Below are positions 16,941 to 24,447 of a DNA stretch of 64,000 bases, one piece after another. Under the pieces are notes generated by a model. The model was not told where the DNA came from and made no database searches. It saw nothing but the letters and a program-made list of their open reading frames with translations. The DNA is from Enterovibrio norvegicus_B (GTDB lineage: Bacteria > Pseudomonadota > Gammaproteobacteria > Enterobacterales > Vibrionaceae). Location of the stretch: positions 1 through 64,000 of the forward strand of contig NZ_MDAG01000031.1 of assembly GCF_002876705.1 (NCBI RefSeq), given 5' to 3'. The first letter of the stretch is position 1; every line of letters begins with the position of its first letter. A program made the translations under genes and the position numbers.

Positions 16941-18071
16941 ATGTCTACCGGAAAGGTTGAAATCAATAACTTGAACTTAGGGCAGGGCGGCATTCCTGAA
17001 ATTGAACGCCACTTGTTGTTCGTCGGCACGACCGCAAAACCGGAACTGATCGGCAAACTCATTAATGTGTCTGCCATGTCTGATTTGGATGATGTGGTGG
17101 CTGACGATGCACTCGGCAAAGCCGTGATTGCCGCCCAGCTAAATGGCAAGCAGAACTGGACGGCGGCCATTTATGGGCTGGCGGCAGGTGAAGGCGCAGA
17201 AACATGGGCTGATGCCGTAGACGTGGCGAATAAAACCCAATCATTCGAAGGCATTGTGATCGTGGATGAAACCACCGACAAAGCCGCCTTTGATGACATG
17301 CAAGCCAAAGCCACGGAGCTTGTCAGCAAGCTGGGCCGCTGGGTGTTTTTCCTTGCTGCAACACCGGGCATCGATGCGGAAACCCAAACATGGGCAGACT
17401 ACACCGCCGCAACGCTGACGCTAGTGAAAGACGTGGCAGCGAATATGGTTGTGCCGGTTCCCCAACTTAACGGCAATAACGTGGGTGTGCTGGCTGGCCG
17501 CTTGTGTGACCGCAGCGTAACGGTAGCCGATACGCCAATGCGCGTGGCAACGGGCAACGTGTTGGGATTGGGCGATATGCCAGTGGATAGCGCAGGCAAG
17601 CCGCTTGAAATGTCCACAATTACCACCTTGGCGGATGCGCGTTTATCCCTGCCGCAATGGTATGCCGATTACGAGGGCGTTTACTGGACAAACGCCATGA
17701 CGCTCGAAGCCAAAGGCGGCGATTACCAGTTCATTGAATACGTTCGCCCAGTGCACAAGCTGAACCGCCGTATTCGCATCAAAGCGATTCGCCGCATTGG
17801 TGACAAGATTCTGAACTCCACGCCAGAGTCAATGGCGTTCAATAAAACCTATTTCATGTCTGACATGCGCGTGATGAGCAAAACCACGGCGATTGGTGGT
17901 GTCACTTTCCCTGGTGAAATCATGCCGCCACGTGATGAAGACGTGAACATTCAATGGATGACCAAAGAGAAGGTGAACATCGGCCTAATGGTTCGCCCGC
18001 ACAACTGCCCAAAACACATCGTGGTGAATGTGGCGCTTGATCTCTCTAACCCAGCTGATACAGGGGCATAA
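16941..18071 (+). CDS. Tail sheath protein (DUF2586 family)
   Basis: A 376-residue protein of the DUF2586 family that replaces P2 FI as contractile sheath in HP1/K139-type phages. Signatures are INNLNLGQGGIPEIERHLLF at the N-terminus and GGVTFPGEIMPPRDEDVNIQ near residue 315. It starts 2 nt after the S-like gene behind GGAAATAGCG. The sheath contracts to drive the tube through the cell envelope. This gene is one of the clearest marks that the phage is on the HP1/K139 side of the P2 group. Confidence 0.85.
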   Translation: MSTGKVEINNLNLGQGGIPEIERHLLFVGTTAKPELIGKLINVSAMSDLDDVVADDALGKAVIAAQLNGKQNWTAAIYGLAAGEGAETWADAVDVANKTQSFEGIVIVDETTDKAAFDDMQAKATELVSKLGRWVFFLAATPGIDAETQTWADYTAATLTLVKDVAANMVVPVPQLNGNNVGVLAGRLCDRSVTVADTPMRVATGNVLGLGDMPVDSAGKPLEMSTITTLADARLSLPQWYADYEGVYWTNAMTLEAKGGDYQFIEYVRPVHKLNRRIRIKAIRRIGDKILNSTPESMAFNKTYFMSDMRVMSKTTAIGGVTFPGEIMPPRDEDVNIQWMTKEKVNIGLMVRPHNCPKHIVVNVALDLSNPADTGA

Positions 18072-18073
18072 CA

Positions 18074-18529
18074 ATGAGCCAACGTATTTCCGGTAAAAAC
18101 CTCAAGTTCATGCTTGGCGGCCTGAAAATCAACGCGCAGAAATGGACGCTTTCCATCACAGATGGCGATGCGGTGACGTACACCAATGGCATTCCAGATG
18201 GTTACGTGGACGGCGAAGTGTCAGCGGCGGGTGATCTTGAAGTCAACACCGCAAACCTGAACCTGATTTTGGCCGCCGCAAAAATCAAAGGTTCGTTTCG
18301 TGGACTGGGCACGTTCGACGCCAAAGGCTTTGGCGCAGTCGGTCGCGATGTGCTGAACATCGACATGTTCGGCGTGAAGCTGAAGCTGTCAGACCTGATT
18401 GACGCAGACAGCGCAGGCGGCAGCGCACTGATTCACAAAATCACGTTCGATATTACTAGCCCTGATTTCATCAATATTAACGGTGTGCCATACCTGCGCC
18501 CTGATGAAACCGTGGACATTTTAGGGTAA
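18074..18529 (+). CDS. Tail tube protein (DUF2597 family)
   Basis: A 151-residue protein matching DUF2597: RISGKNLKFMLGGLKINAQK, then SITDGDAV and GIPDGYVDGEVSAAGDLEVN. The fold is a beta-sandwich of the kind that stacks as hexamers to form the inner tube. It lies directly downstream of the sheath gene, the usual pairing in contractile phages. Confidence 0.82.
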   Translation: MSQRISGKNLKFMLGGLKINAQKWTLSITDGDAVTYTNGIPDGYVDGEVSAAGDLEVNTANLNLILAAAKIKGSFRGLGTFDAKGFGAVGRDVLNIDMFGVKLKLSDLIDADSAGGSALIHKITFDITSPDFININGVPYLRPDETVDILG

Positions 18530-18535
18530 TCGCGG

Positions 18536-18763
18536 ATGCCGGACTTATTTGACAGTGCATCGGATAACGAAGCCAAACAGACCGAAGTGGCATTGGCTAA
18601 CCAGTTGGCAGCCTCGGCCTTACAAAAAAGCCAGCACCCACACGGCGAAACGCATTGCGTTGAATGCGGCGAGGAAATCCCCGCCGCACGTCGAAAGCAT
18701 TTACCCCATTGCTGCACCTGCGTTGAGTGTCAGCAATTGATCGAATTGAAGGTGAAACGTTGA
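18536..18763 (+). CDS. TraR/DksA-type zinc-finger protein
   Basis: A 75-residue protein with the C4 finger CVECGEEIPAARRKHLPHC followed by CVEC. Members of this short class bind RNA polymerase through the secondary channel as TraR does, changing promoter choice without ppGpp. P2-like phages often place one amid the tail genes. The acidic DxDxA tip of DksA is not obvious in the short N-terminal helix, so activity is not certain. Confidence 0.8.
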   Translation: MPDLFDSASDNEAKQTEVALANQLAASALQKSQHPHGETHCVECGEEIPAARRKHLPHCCTCVECQQLIELKVKR

Positions 18764-19182
18764 AACATTTCATTCTAAAGCGCCGCTACTTCAAAGACGG
18801 CACATTCAGCACCCTGCACCGTGAAGACGGTTCACAAGTGTGTGTGATGGCGGAACGCGCCGACCTGAACAACGCACCGTCGCGTTCGTGTATTCCCGAA
18901 GGCCGCTACAGCCTGTTGCCGCATTCGTCGCCAAAGTTTGGCAAATGCTACGCACTGGAAGCACCAGAACTGGGCGTGACACGTTACGGCCCTAGCCTGC
19001 GCACGCACATTCTGATTCACAAGGCCAACACACCAAGCCAATTGCAAGGCTGTTTGGCTCCGGGTGTTCACTTCGGTGAATTGCACGGCGAATGGGCAGT
19101 GCTGAATTCAACGGCTGCGTTTGATGCGCTGATGACAGAACTCGGCGGCGAACCCGCCATGCTCACTATCAAAAAGGACTAA
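18760..19182 (+). CDS. DUF5675 family protein in lysis block
   Basis: A 140-residue protein starting with TTG at 18760 that overlaps the TraR-like stop (TTGA) with GAAGGTG upstream; a GTG at 18727 inside that gene is the alternative. The pattern IPEGRYSLLPHSSPKFGKCY and HILIHKANTPSQLQGCLAPG matches DUF5675, a family often next to phage holins. Its conserved His and Cys suggest an LD-transpeptidase-like or other wall-active fold, but that activity is not established. No other endolysin is visible in the window, so it may fill that role. Confidence 0.7.
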   Translation: MKHFILKRRYFKDGTFSTLHREDGSQVCVMAERADLNNAPSRSCIPEGRYSLLPHSSPKFGKCYALEAPELGVTRYGPSLRTHILIHKANTPSQLQGCLAPGVHFGELHGEWAVLNSTAAFDALMTELGGEPAMLTIKKD

Positions 19183-19185
19183 GCC

Positions 19186-19701
19186 ATGTGGGACAAGGTT
19201 AAAGGATTAATCGGAACCGCCGCGCCGCTGATTGGCTCGGTGATTGGTGGGCCTGCTGGCGGTGCCATTGGTGGCTTGGTTGCCAGTGCGCTGGGCGTGG
19301 AAAACACGCCAACCGCCATTGAAGCAGAACTGCGCACCAACCCAGACGCACTGCTGAAACTCAAGCAACTTGAATTGGACCACGCGGTGGAACTGCGACG
19401 CCTGACACTGGAAGAAGCTGGGCTGGATTTGAAACGCTATCAATCCGAGATGGCCGACACACAGAACGCACGCGACAAACACAAAGACCATTGGATGCCC
19501 TCGGCCTTGGCCGTGGGGCTATGCCTGATGGTGGCCGCGATGTTTGGCAGCCTGATGTTTGTTGATGGCATTCCCGAACGCTTCGACCAGGTGATCATGA
19601 TTATCGTCGGTTCAGTGCTCACCGCATTTTCTACAGCGGTGGCCTACTGGCTCGGTTCCAGCAAGGGCAGTGCCGACAAAGACAAGAAGCTGAAAGTTTA
19701 G
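19186..19701 (+). CDS. Holin, 3-TM type
   Basis: A 171-residue membrane protein: a hydrophobic glycine-rich N-terminus (PLIGSVIGGPAGGAIGGLV), a charged helical middle (residues 50-100), then two spanning segments (about 105-123 and 132-155) ending in WLGSSKGS and a lysine-rich tail. This layout fits the 3TM holin family first named for gene-transfer-agent release. It would open the inner membrane at lysis. It sits between the DUF5675 gene and a spanin-like gene. Confidence 0.75.
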   Translation: MWDKVKGLIGTAAPLIGSVIGGPAGGAIGGLVASALGVENTPTAIEAELRTNPDALLKLKQLELDHAVELRRLTLEEAGLDLKRYQSEMADTQNARDKHKDHWMPSALAVGLCLMVAAMFGSLMFVDGIPERFDQVIMIIVGSVLTAFSTAVAYWLGSSKGSADKDKKLKV

Positions 19702-19709
19702 GGGTGCAG

Positions 19710-19982
19710 ATGACCGAAGCAATCAAACAGCACAGCCAGCCGAACACCGCGAGTTTAGTAGTGCCGGTGCTGTGTGTCGCAATCACTATCTTGTCAGCGT
19801 GCATCGGTTATCTGTTTATCAAGACCGCTGCCAATGAACTAGCAATCAGTGAGCAACGCGCCCACGTCGCGGAAAGTTACGCAACACGTGAAGAATTAAA
19901 CGCTGGTTTTAGCCGCATCGAACAACGACTGAATGATGGCTTTAACCGACTGGATGAAAAACTAGAGAGAGTACGCAAATGA
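19710..19982 (+). CDS. Small bitopic protein with coiled coil (possible spanin-like)
   Basis: A 90-residue protein starting at ATG 19710 behind AGGGGTG. One transmembrane helix (residues 16-38, VVPVLCVAITILSACIGYLF) is followed by a heptad-rich coil (EELNAGFSRIEQRLNDGFNR). The shape and place after the holin are like an inner-membrane spanin, but no outer-membrane lipoprotein partner was found. It overlaps the next gene by 4 nt. Confidence 0.55.
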   Translation: MTEAIKQHSQPNTASLVVPVLCVAITILSACIGYLFIKTAANELAISEQRAHVAESYATREELNAGFSRIEQRLNDGFNRLDEKLERVRK

Positions 19983-20245
19983 GCAAGCAAATCGTTCTGA
20001 CCATTGCAGGCGCAGACATCACCTTTTCGCCAACGCCTGAACTTTACGGCGAATACATTGGTGCAATGGCACGCGGTGAACTGACTGAATCCGCGCATAA
20101 CTTTGTGATGCAATCCGCCGAAGGCGACGAAGGCAAAGAAGTCTTGCGAAAGCTGGATGAAGAAAACGCAGGCGCAATGCTGCAAGTTGCGGGTTCTATT
20201 GTGGGTGAATACGCGCCGAAGGTCGCGATTACTGTAAAAAAATAG
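19979..20245 (+). CDS. Tail assembly chaperone, short form
   Basis: An 88-residue protein of the phage tail-assembly-chaperone type (Phage_TAC_10-like): IVLTIAGADITFSPTPELYG, GELTESAHNFVMQS. It sits directly before the tape measure, as lambda G and P2 E do. The reading frame ends GTA AAA AAA TAG, where the ribosome can slip back one base and continue into the downstream frame (see the entry at 20242). Such chaperones coat the tape measure until the tube is built. Confidence 0.82.
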   Translation: MSKQIVLTIAGADITFSPTPELYGEYIGAMARGELTESAHNFVMQSAEGDEGKEVLRKLDEENAGAMLQVAGSIVGEYAPKVAITVKK

Positions 20246-20279
20246 AAGGTTTGGTGAAGTCGCTGGAAAACAGCGACTT
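20236..20279 (+). promoter_or_regulatory. Programmed -1 frameshift signal (slippery A7 plus hairpin)
   Basis: The heptamer A AAA AAA (20236-20242), in the correct phase for -1 slippage, ends at the stop codon of the short chaperone. Fourteen bases later there is a perfect 9-bp stem AAGTCGCTG / CAGCGACTT with a GAAAA loop (20257-20279). Slippage gives a 150-residue fusion. Spacing is longer than the usual 5-9 nt. Confidence 0.8.
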
Positions 20280-20430
20280 AGGCCAAATGTACGCCTTGCG
20301 CCGAAAGTGGCTACCCCACGAACCGGACACGGAAAAGAGCTTGGCGCAAGCCGTTTGGTTAGAAAAGCAATATTGGCAAAACATGAGCGCCGCTATGACG
20401 AACGGCACTGCTAAAGCATTTACGGGATAA
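20242..20430 (+). CDS. Frameshifted C-terminal extension of the tail chaperone (GT / E' type)
   Basis: This -1 frame has no good ATG start and is entered from the A7 slip site. It adds 62 residues (GLVKSLENSDLGQMYALRRK, a tryptophan-containing helix LAQAVWLEKQYWQNM, ending KAFTG), stopping 3 nt before the tape measure. The pattern equals lambda GT and P2 E+E', where the extension binds the tape measure while the short form does not. A weak in-frame GTG at 20254 is the only alternative start. Confidence 0.78.
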   Translation: MEGLVKSLENSDLGQMYALRRKWLPHEPDTEKSLAQAVWLEKQYWQNMSAAMTNGTAKAFTG

Positions 20431-20433
20431 CGA

Positions 20434-22323
20434 ATGTCACTACCTGAACCGCTACGTTTCACCGTTGGACTGATTGACCAAATCAGCAAGCCGCTGGGCA
20501 ACATTCAGCGCCAATTCGGTGATATGGCGAAAAGCTACCGCGACGGCACGCACACCATGGTGGCGGGCGCTGCTGGCGTGGCGGGTGCGGGTATTGCACT
20601 GCAACAAGCGTTGATGCCGGCCATTGAAATGGACAGGCGTTTGGGTGAAGTGAAATCGCTCGGCGTTGCAGATGCGCAGCTGAAGACGTTAACGGAAACC
20701 GCGCTGCAATTCTCGGTGGAGTATGGCAAATCAGCCACCGAGTTTGTGGCCGCGTCCTACGACATTCAATCAGCGATCGCGGGCTTGGCTGGCAATGAGC
20801 TTTCCGAGTTTACCCGCGCCTCGGGTGTGTTGGCGGCAGCGACGAAAGCCGACACCGCCACCATTACTAGCTACGTCGGTACCATGTACGGCATTTTCCA
20901 AAACTCAGCCAATGAGATGGGGAAAGCCGATTGGGTGAACCAGTTGGGCGGCCAAACCGCTCAAGCGGTGAAGATGTTCAAAACAACGGGTGCAGAAATG
21001 AGCTCGGCGTTTACCTCTGTGGGTGCGTCGGCAACCGCTGTTGGTGTGGGCATGACCGAACAAATGGCGATCCTCGGTACGCTTCAGGCCACCATGAGCG
21101 GCAGCGAAGCAGGTACAAAATACCGTGCGTTCTTGGCAGGTGCGGCGAAAGCGCAAGATTCGTTGAACATGTCGTTCACTGACTCGCAAGGTCAGTTACT
21201 CCCTATCGTCGATATTCTCGGCAAATTGAAGAACCAATTCGGTGACACCATTTCGGTGGCGGAATCGGCGGAGCTTTCCAAGGCGTTTGGCTCACAAGAA
21301 GCCGTTGCAATGATTCAGCTACTCATGCAAAACACTGACGGCCTAGCAGGTTCGATTGACCAACTCGGCAAGGTGCAAGGGCTAGAAGTGGCTGAACAAA
21401 TGGCAGGCGCGATGACTGACCAATGGGAACGCATGGAACAAGGTTTGTTTGCCATTCGTGCTGCCATCGGCACTGCGCTGTTGCCGTCGCTTCTGCCGCT
21501 GGTTGGCACCTTGTCGGATGGCGCCATGCAGTTAGTGGAATGGACAAAGCTGTTCCCGAACATCACAAAATACATTGGCTTTGCGGCGGTCGGCTTCTTT
21601 GGCCTTGTTGCTGCGGGCGGTGTGCTCACTATTCTGACGGGCGCTTGCAAAATGCTGTGGGCAACCGTGGCACTCGGTGCGCCTTTGCTCAAGGTAGTGA
21701 CATTCGCATTTGGTGCACTTTCTAAAACGCTGGCCTTCGCCAAGGGTGCGTTCTTGGCGCTGAACATCGTGATTGCCGCGAACCCTATCATTCTGATTGT
21801 GGGTGCGTGTGTGGCTGCCGTCGCTGCTATCGGTGCGTTGACGTACTACTGGGATGATCTGAAAGCCAGCTTTGGTGATACCGCGTGGTTTGATGCCGTC
21901 ACTCTGCTTTCCGCCCCGTTCCGCGCCGCATTCCAAGCCATTTATGGTGGCTGGAAATGGGTAACAAGCGGATTCACTGACTTCACCGCCTTTGATGGCC
22001 TGTTTGCGGTTGCCGATGAAGTGAAAGCCGTGTTTGGCAGTGTGTTTGAATGGCTGAACAGCGGATTTAACGCTGCAATGGAATCGGTGAAAGGGTTAGT
22101 TGATTGGATTCCCGGTTTCGGCAGCGACGATGCACCAGGTCAAAAAATTGAATCTGTTCAGCAAGCCACCCCACGTGCCCGCGTGCAGGCGGGCGGTGTG
22201 GCGCGTCAAATGCACACGTACAACAGTGGCCGTTCAACCAGCTACGGCGGCGTGAACATTTACCCAACCTACATGAACAGCCCGCAAGACTTGGCACACG
22301 AACTGGAGATGGCCGCGCCGTGA
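20434..22323 (+). CDS. Tail tape measure protein
   Basis: A 629-residue tape measure of the TIGR01760 type: RFTVGLIDQISKPLGNIQRQ at the start, the conserved SVEYGKSATEFVAASYDIQS near residue 95, and GTLQATMSGSEAGTKYRAFL near 210. Two to three hydrophobic segments lie at about 360-465. Tail length scales with this protein; it is shorter than P2 gpT (about 815), so a shorter tail is expected. It overlaps the W-like gene by 4 nt. Confidence 0.9.
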   Translation: MSLPEPLRFTVGLIDQISKPLGNIQRQFGDMAKSYRDGTHTMVAGAAGVAGAGIALQQALMPAIEMDRRLGEVKSLGVADAQLKTLTETALQFSVEYGKSATEFVAASYDIQSAIAGLAGNELSEFTRASGVLAAATKADTATITSYVGTMYGIFQNSANEMGKADWVNQLGGQTAQAVKMFKTTGAEMSSAFTSVGASATAVGVGMTEQMAILGTLQATMSGSEAGTKYRAFLAGAAKAQDSLNMSFTDSQGQLLPIVDILGKLKNQFGDTISVAESAELSKAFGSQEAVAMIQLLMQNTDGLAGSIDQLGKVQGLEVAEQMAGAMTDQWERMEQGLFAIRAAIGTALLPSLLPLVGTLSDGAMQLVEWTKLFPNITKYIGFAAVGFFGLVAAGGVLTILTGACKMLWATVALGAPLLKVVTFAFGALSKTLAFAKGAFLALNIVIAANPIILIVGACVAAVAAIGALTYYWDDLKASFGDTAWFDAVTLLSAPFRAAFQAIYGGWKWVTSGFTDFTAFDGLFAVADEVKAVFGSVFEWLNSGFNAAMESVKGLVDWIPGFGSDDAPGQKIESVQQATPRARVQAGGVARQMHTYNSGRSTSYGGVNIYPTYMNSPQDLAHELEMAAP

Positions 22324-22646
22324 GTTACATCTATCAAGACATTCTGATCGAGAACGGCGACGTGAAGCTAGACGCAGGCCGCAATCCTGTGCTGATTCAA
22401 GACCGCGCCGTGATAGCCCAAGACATTAAACACGCGATTATTGAAAGCGGTTTGGCCGTGGCCTTGATCGGTGAAAAAAGCCGTGATGGCCGCGCCGACC
22501 TAAAGAAGCAAATCGAACTCCTGGTGGAAGAAGAAACACGAATGGTGCCGGGCACGGTCACGCTGGAAGAACCCACGCTGGGGCAAATTTGGATATTCGC
22601 CACGACACGTGAATTTGGTGATCTGCAATTTGAGGTAACGAACTGA
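22320..22646 (+). CDS. DUF2590 baseplate protein (gpW/gp25-like position)
   Basis: A 108-residue protein with IYQDILIENGDVKLDAGRNP and VIAQDIKHAIIESGLAV, matching DUF2590. In HP1/K139-type phages it stands where P2 has the gp25-like wedge protein W, right before J, so it probably helps start sheath assembly at the baseplate. The stop overlaps the J start by one base. Confidence 0.78.
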   Translation: MSYIYQDILIENGDVKLDAGRNPVLIQDRAVIAQDIKHAIIESGLAVALIGEKSRDGRADLKKQIELLVEEETRMVPGTVTLEEPTLGQIWIFATTREFGDLQFEVTN

Positions 22647-23830
22647 TGGGCAATATTCCAAAGCCTGATTATGCGCAAATCGTGAAAGATGCCGGTATTC
22701 CGACAGACTCGGCAGGCTGGCGCAAAGTGCTAAAAGAAGAAATGGAAAAAGAAGGCAGTGTGATCAACAACGACAGCCGCTTTTCTCCCTTCTGGCGCAT
22801 GGTTGAGCAAGCGGTGATCACGTGCACCACGTGGCTGATTAACACCCTGTTGGTGGGCTACATCATGCCGAACATGTTTTTGGCAACGGCCAAGGGCAAG
22901 TATTTAGATTTGTTGGCGTGGGCGTGTCGTGTTCTGCGCAAAGAAGCCAGCAAAGCCAAGGGCAAAATTCTGTTTCAACGTGCGGCAGTGAAAGGCCCTG
23001 CGTTGATTATTCCAAAAGACACGTGGATTCAAACGGAAGCCATCAACGGCAAGATTTACCGCGTTCAGGTGTTGGCCGACACCACCATGGAAGAAAACGA
23101 AACCACGGTGGTTGCACAAGTGGAAGCCGAACACGCGGGCGCAGGGTACAACCTCGGCGGCGGTTACTTTCATGTGTTGCCTGTGGTGATTTCAGGCATT
23201 GCCGCCGCGACGAACGAAGACGATTGGCTAATCGAAAACGGCGCAGACGAAGAAAGCGACGATGATTTGCGCCTGCGTGTGCGCAACCAATGGTCTGCTG
23301 TTGCGAAATGGCACATTGATGCGGCTTACCGTTCTTTGTTGATGGAAAAGGCAGGCATTCAAGACGACAACATTTATTTCGAACATAACGCACCACGTGG
23401 ACCAGGTACCGCCAACGCATTAATCCTACTCGACACCGGCAACCCTGCGCCGGAAATGATCGCAGACCTGAACCAACACATTCAAGACAACGGGCAACAC
23501 GGCCACGGTGATGATTTGTTAGTGATGCCAATGCCGGAAACTGAGCACGCTGTCAGCGTGAAGGTGTGGCCGAAAAATTCACTGGTGCCGGAAGAACGCA
23601 CCGCCCTTGCCGCCAACGTGGAAAACTTCATTCGTGCGGCGTTCCGTGAGAACAGCGATTACACCGCCACACGCACCACCCCTGCTGGCCGGTTCAGTTT
23701 TTCTCTGCTGGGTAAAGAGTTGCACGCGCAGTTTGCTGGCATTGAATCGTTGGAGTTCGGACAACCGGACATAGAAAGCAATCTGACCATTCCGCGCTTG
23801 TCTTCACTGACCGTGGCAATGCAGGGCTAA
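22646..23830 (+). CDS. J: Baseplate assembly protein J (gp47-like)
   Basis: A 394-residue wedge protein of the baseplate J/gp47 family. Visible parts are LLAWACRVLRKEASKAKGKI, VVAQVEAEHAGAGYNLGGG and ESDDDLRLRVRNQWSAVAKW, the last being the most conserved stretch of the family. J forms the triangular wedges that change shape to trigger contraction. It starts on the last base of the previous stop and is followed after 3 nt by I. Confidence 0.88.
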   Translation: MGNIPKPDYAQIVKDAGIPTDSAGWRKVLKEEMEKEGSVINNDSRFSPFWRMVEQAVITCTTWLINTLLVGYIMPNMFLATAKGKYLDLLAWACRVLRKEASKAKGKILFQRAAVKGPALIIPKDTWIQTEAINGKIYRVQVLADTTMEENETTVVAQVEAEHAGAGYNLGGGYFHVLPVVISGIAAATNEDDWLIENGADEESDDDLRLRVRNQWSAVAKWHIDAAYRSLLMEKAGIQDDNIYFEHNAPRGPGTANALILLDTGNPAPEMIADLNQHIQDNGQHGHGDDLLVMPMPETEHAVSVKVWPKNSLVPEERTALAANVENFIRAAFRENSDYTATRTTPAGRFSFSLLGKELHAQFAGIESLEFGQPDIESNLTIPRLSSLTVAMQG

Positions 23831-23833
23831 ACC

Positions 23834-24436
23834 ATGAAAATGCCAGAAATCAATTTCAAGTATTGGATGGGACGCGGCGAACTGGCGAAGTTCGCCCGCG
23901 CTCTGCGCAACTACTGGGCGCATGTTGAAGCAGCGCTGATGCTGCCACTTGAAAAGCACGACCCGCTAAAAGCCCCCATTGGTGTAGTCAATTTGATGGC
24001 ATGGGAACGGGACGTTAACCGCCTTGGTCAAGAGCCAGAGGCGCTTTTCAGAATCCGTGTTGCTCATGCGTATGGCTTCGCACGCGATGGCGGCAGCGTG
24101 GCAGGCTGGGAAGAGATGTTTGCAACGCTGGGTTATCCGCACATCACGCAAGACGAGCGGCTAACGGGCGTCGATTGGGACGTGATCAGCTTGCAGATTC
24201 GTGACGGCGATTTGTCCGAAGTGCCAGAACTGCTCGACACGGTGATCAGGCAATACGGGCGCACCTGTCGGCGCTATCAGTACACCAGTTATTTAGAACT
24301 GCCAGTGGCAGCAAGAGTGCAGAGTTTTGAAGGTTCGCTGGACGTGTCCCGCGTAACTACTCGCTTAAACGTGGCCGCGTTACCGCGTCCGACTAATTTC
24401 GAATGTGAATACTACCAAGCACACGCAAAGGCTTGA
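23834..24436 (+). CDS. I: Tail protein I (gpI-like)
   Basis: A 200-residue protein in the canonical J-I-H order. The PLLDVVAWERDVNRLG-like motif is present as VVNLMAWERDVNRLGQEPEA, followed by a VAHAYGFARDGGSVAGWEEM helix pair and an RTCRRYQYTSYLEL segment, all typical of gpI. It attaches the fibre to the baseplate. The last residues overlap upstream codons of the fibre gene but not its likely ATG. Confidence 0.82.
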   Translation: MKMPEINFKYWMGRGELAKFARALRNYWAHVEAALMLPLEKHDPLKAPIGVVNLMAWERDVNRLGQEPEALFRIRVAHAYGFARDGGSVAGWEEMFATLGYPHITQDERLTGVDWDVISLQIRDGDLSEVPELLDTVIRQYGRTCRRYQYTSYLELPVAARVQSFEGSLDVSRVTTRLNVAALPRPTNFECEYYQAHAKA

Positions 24437-24447
24437 GGGAAAAGAAC

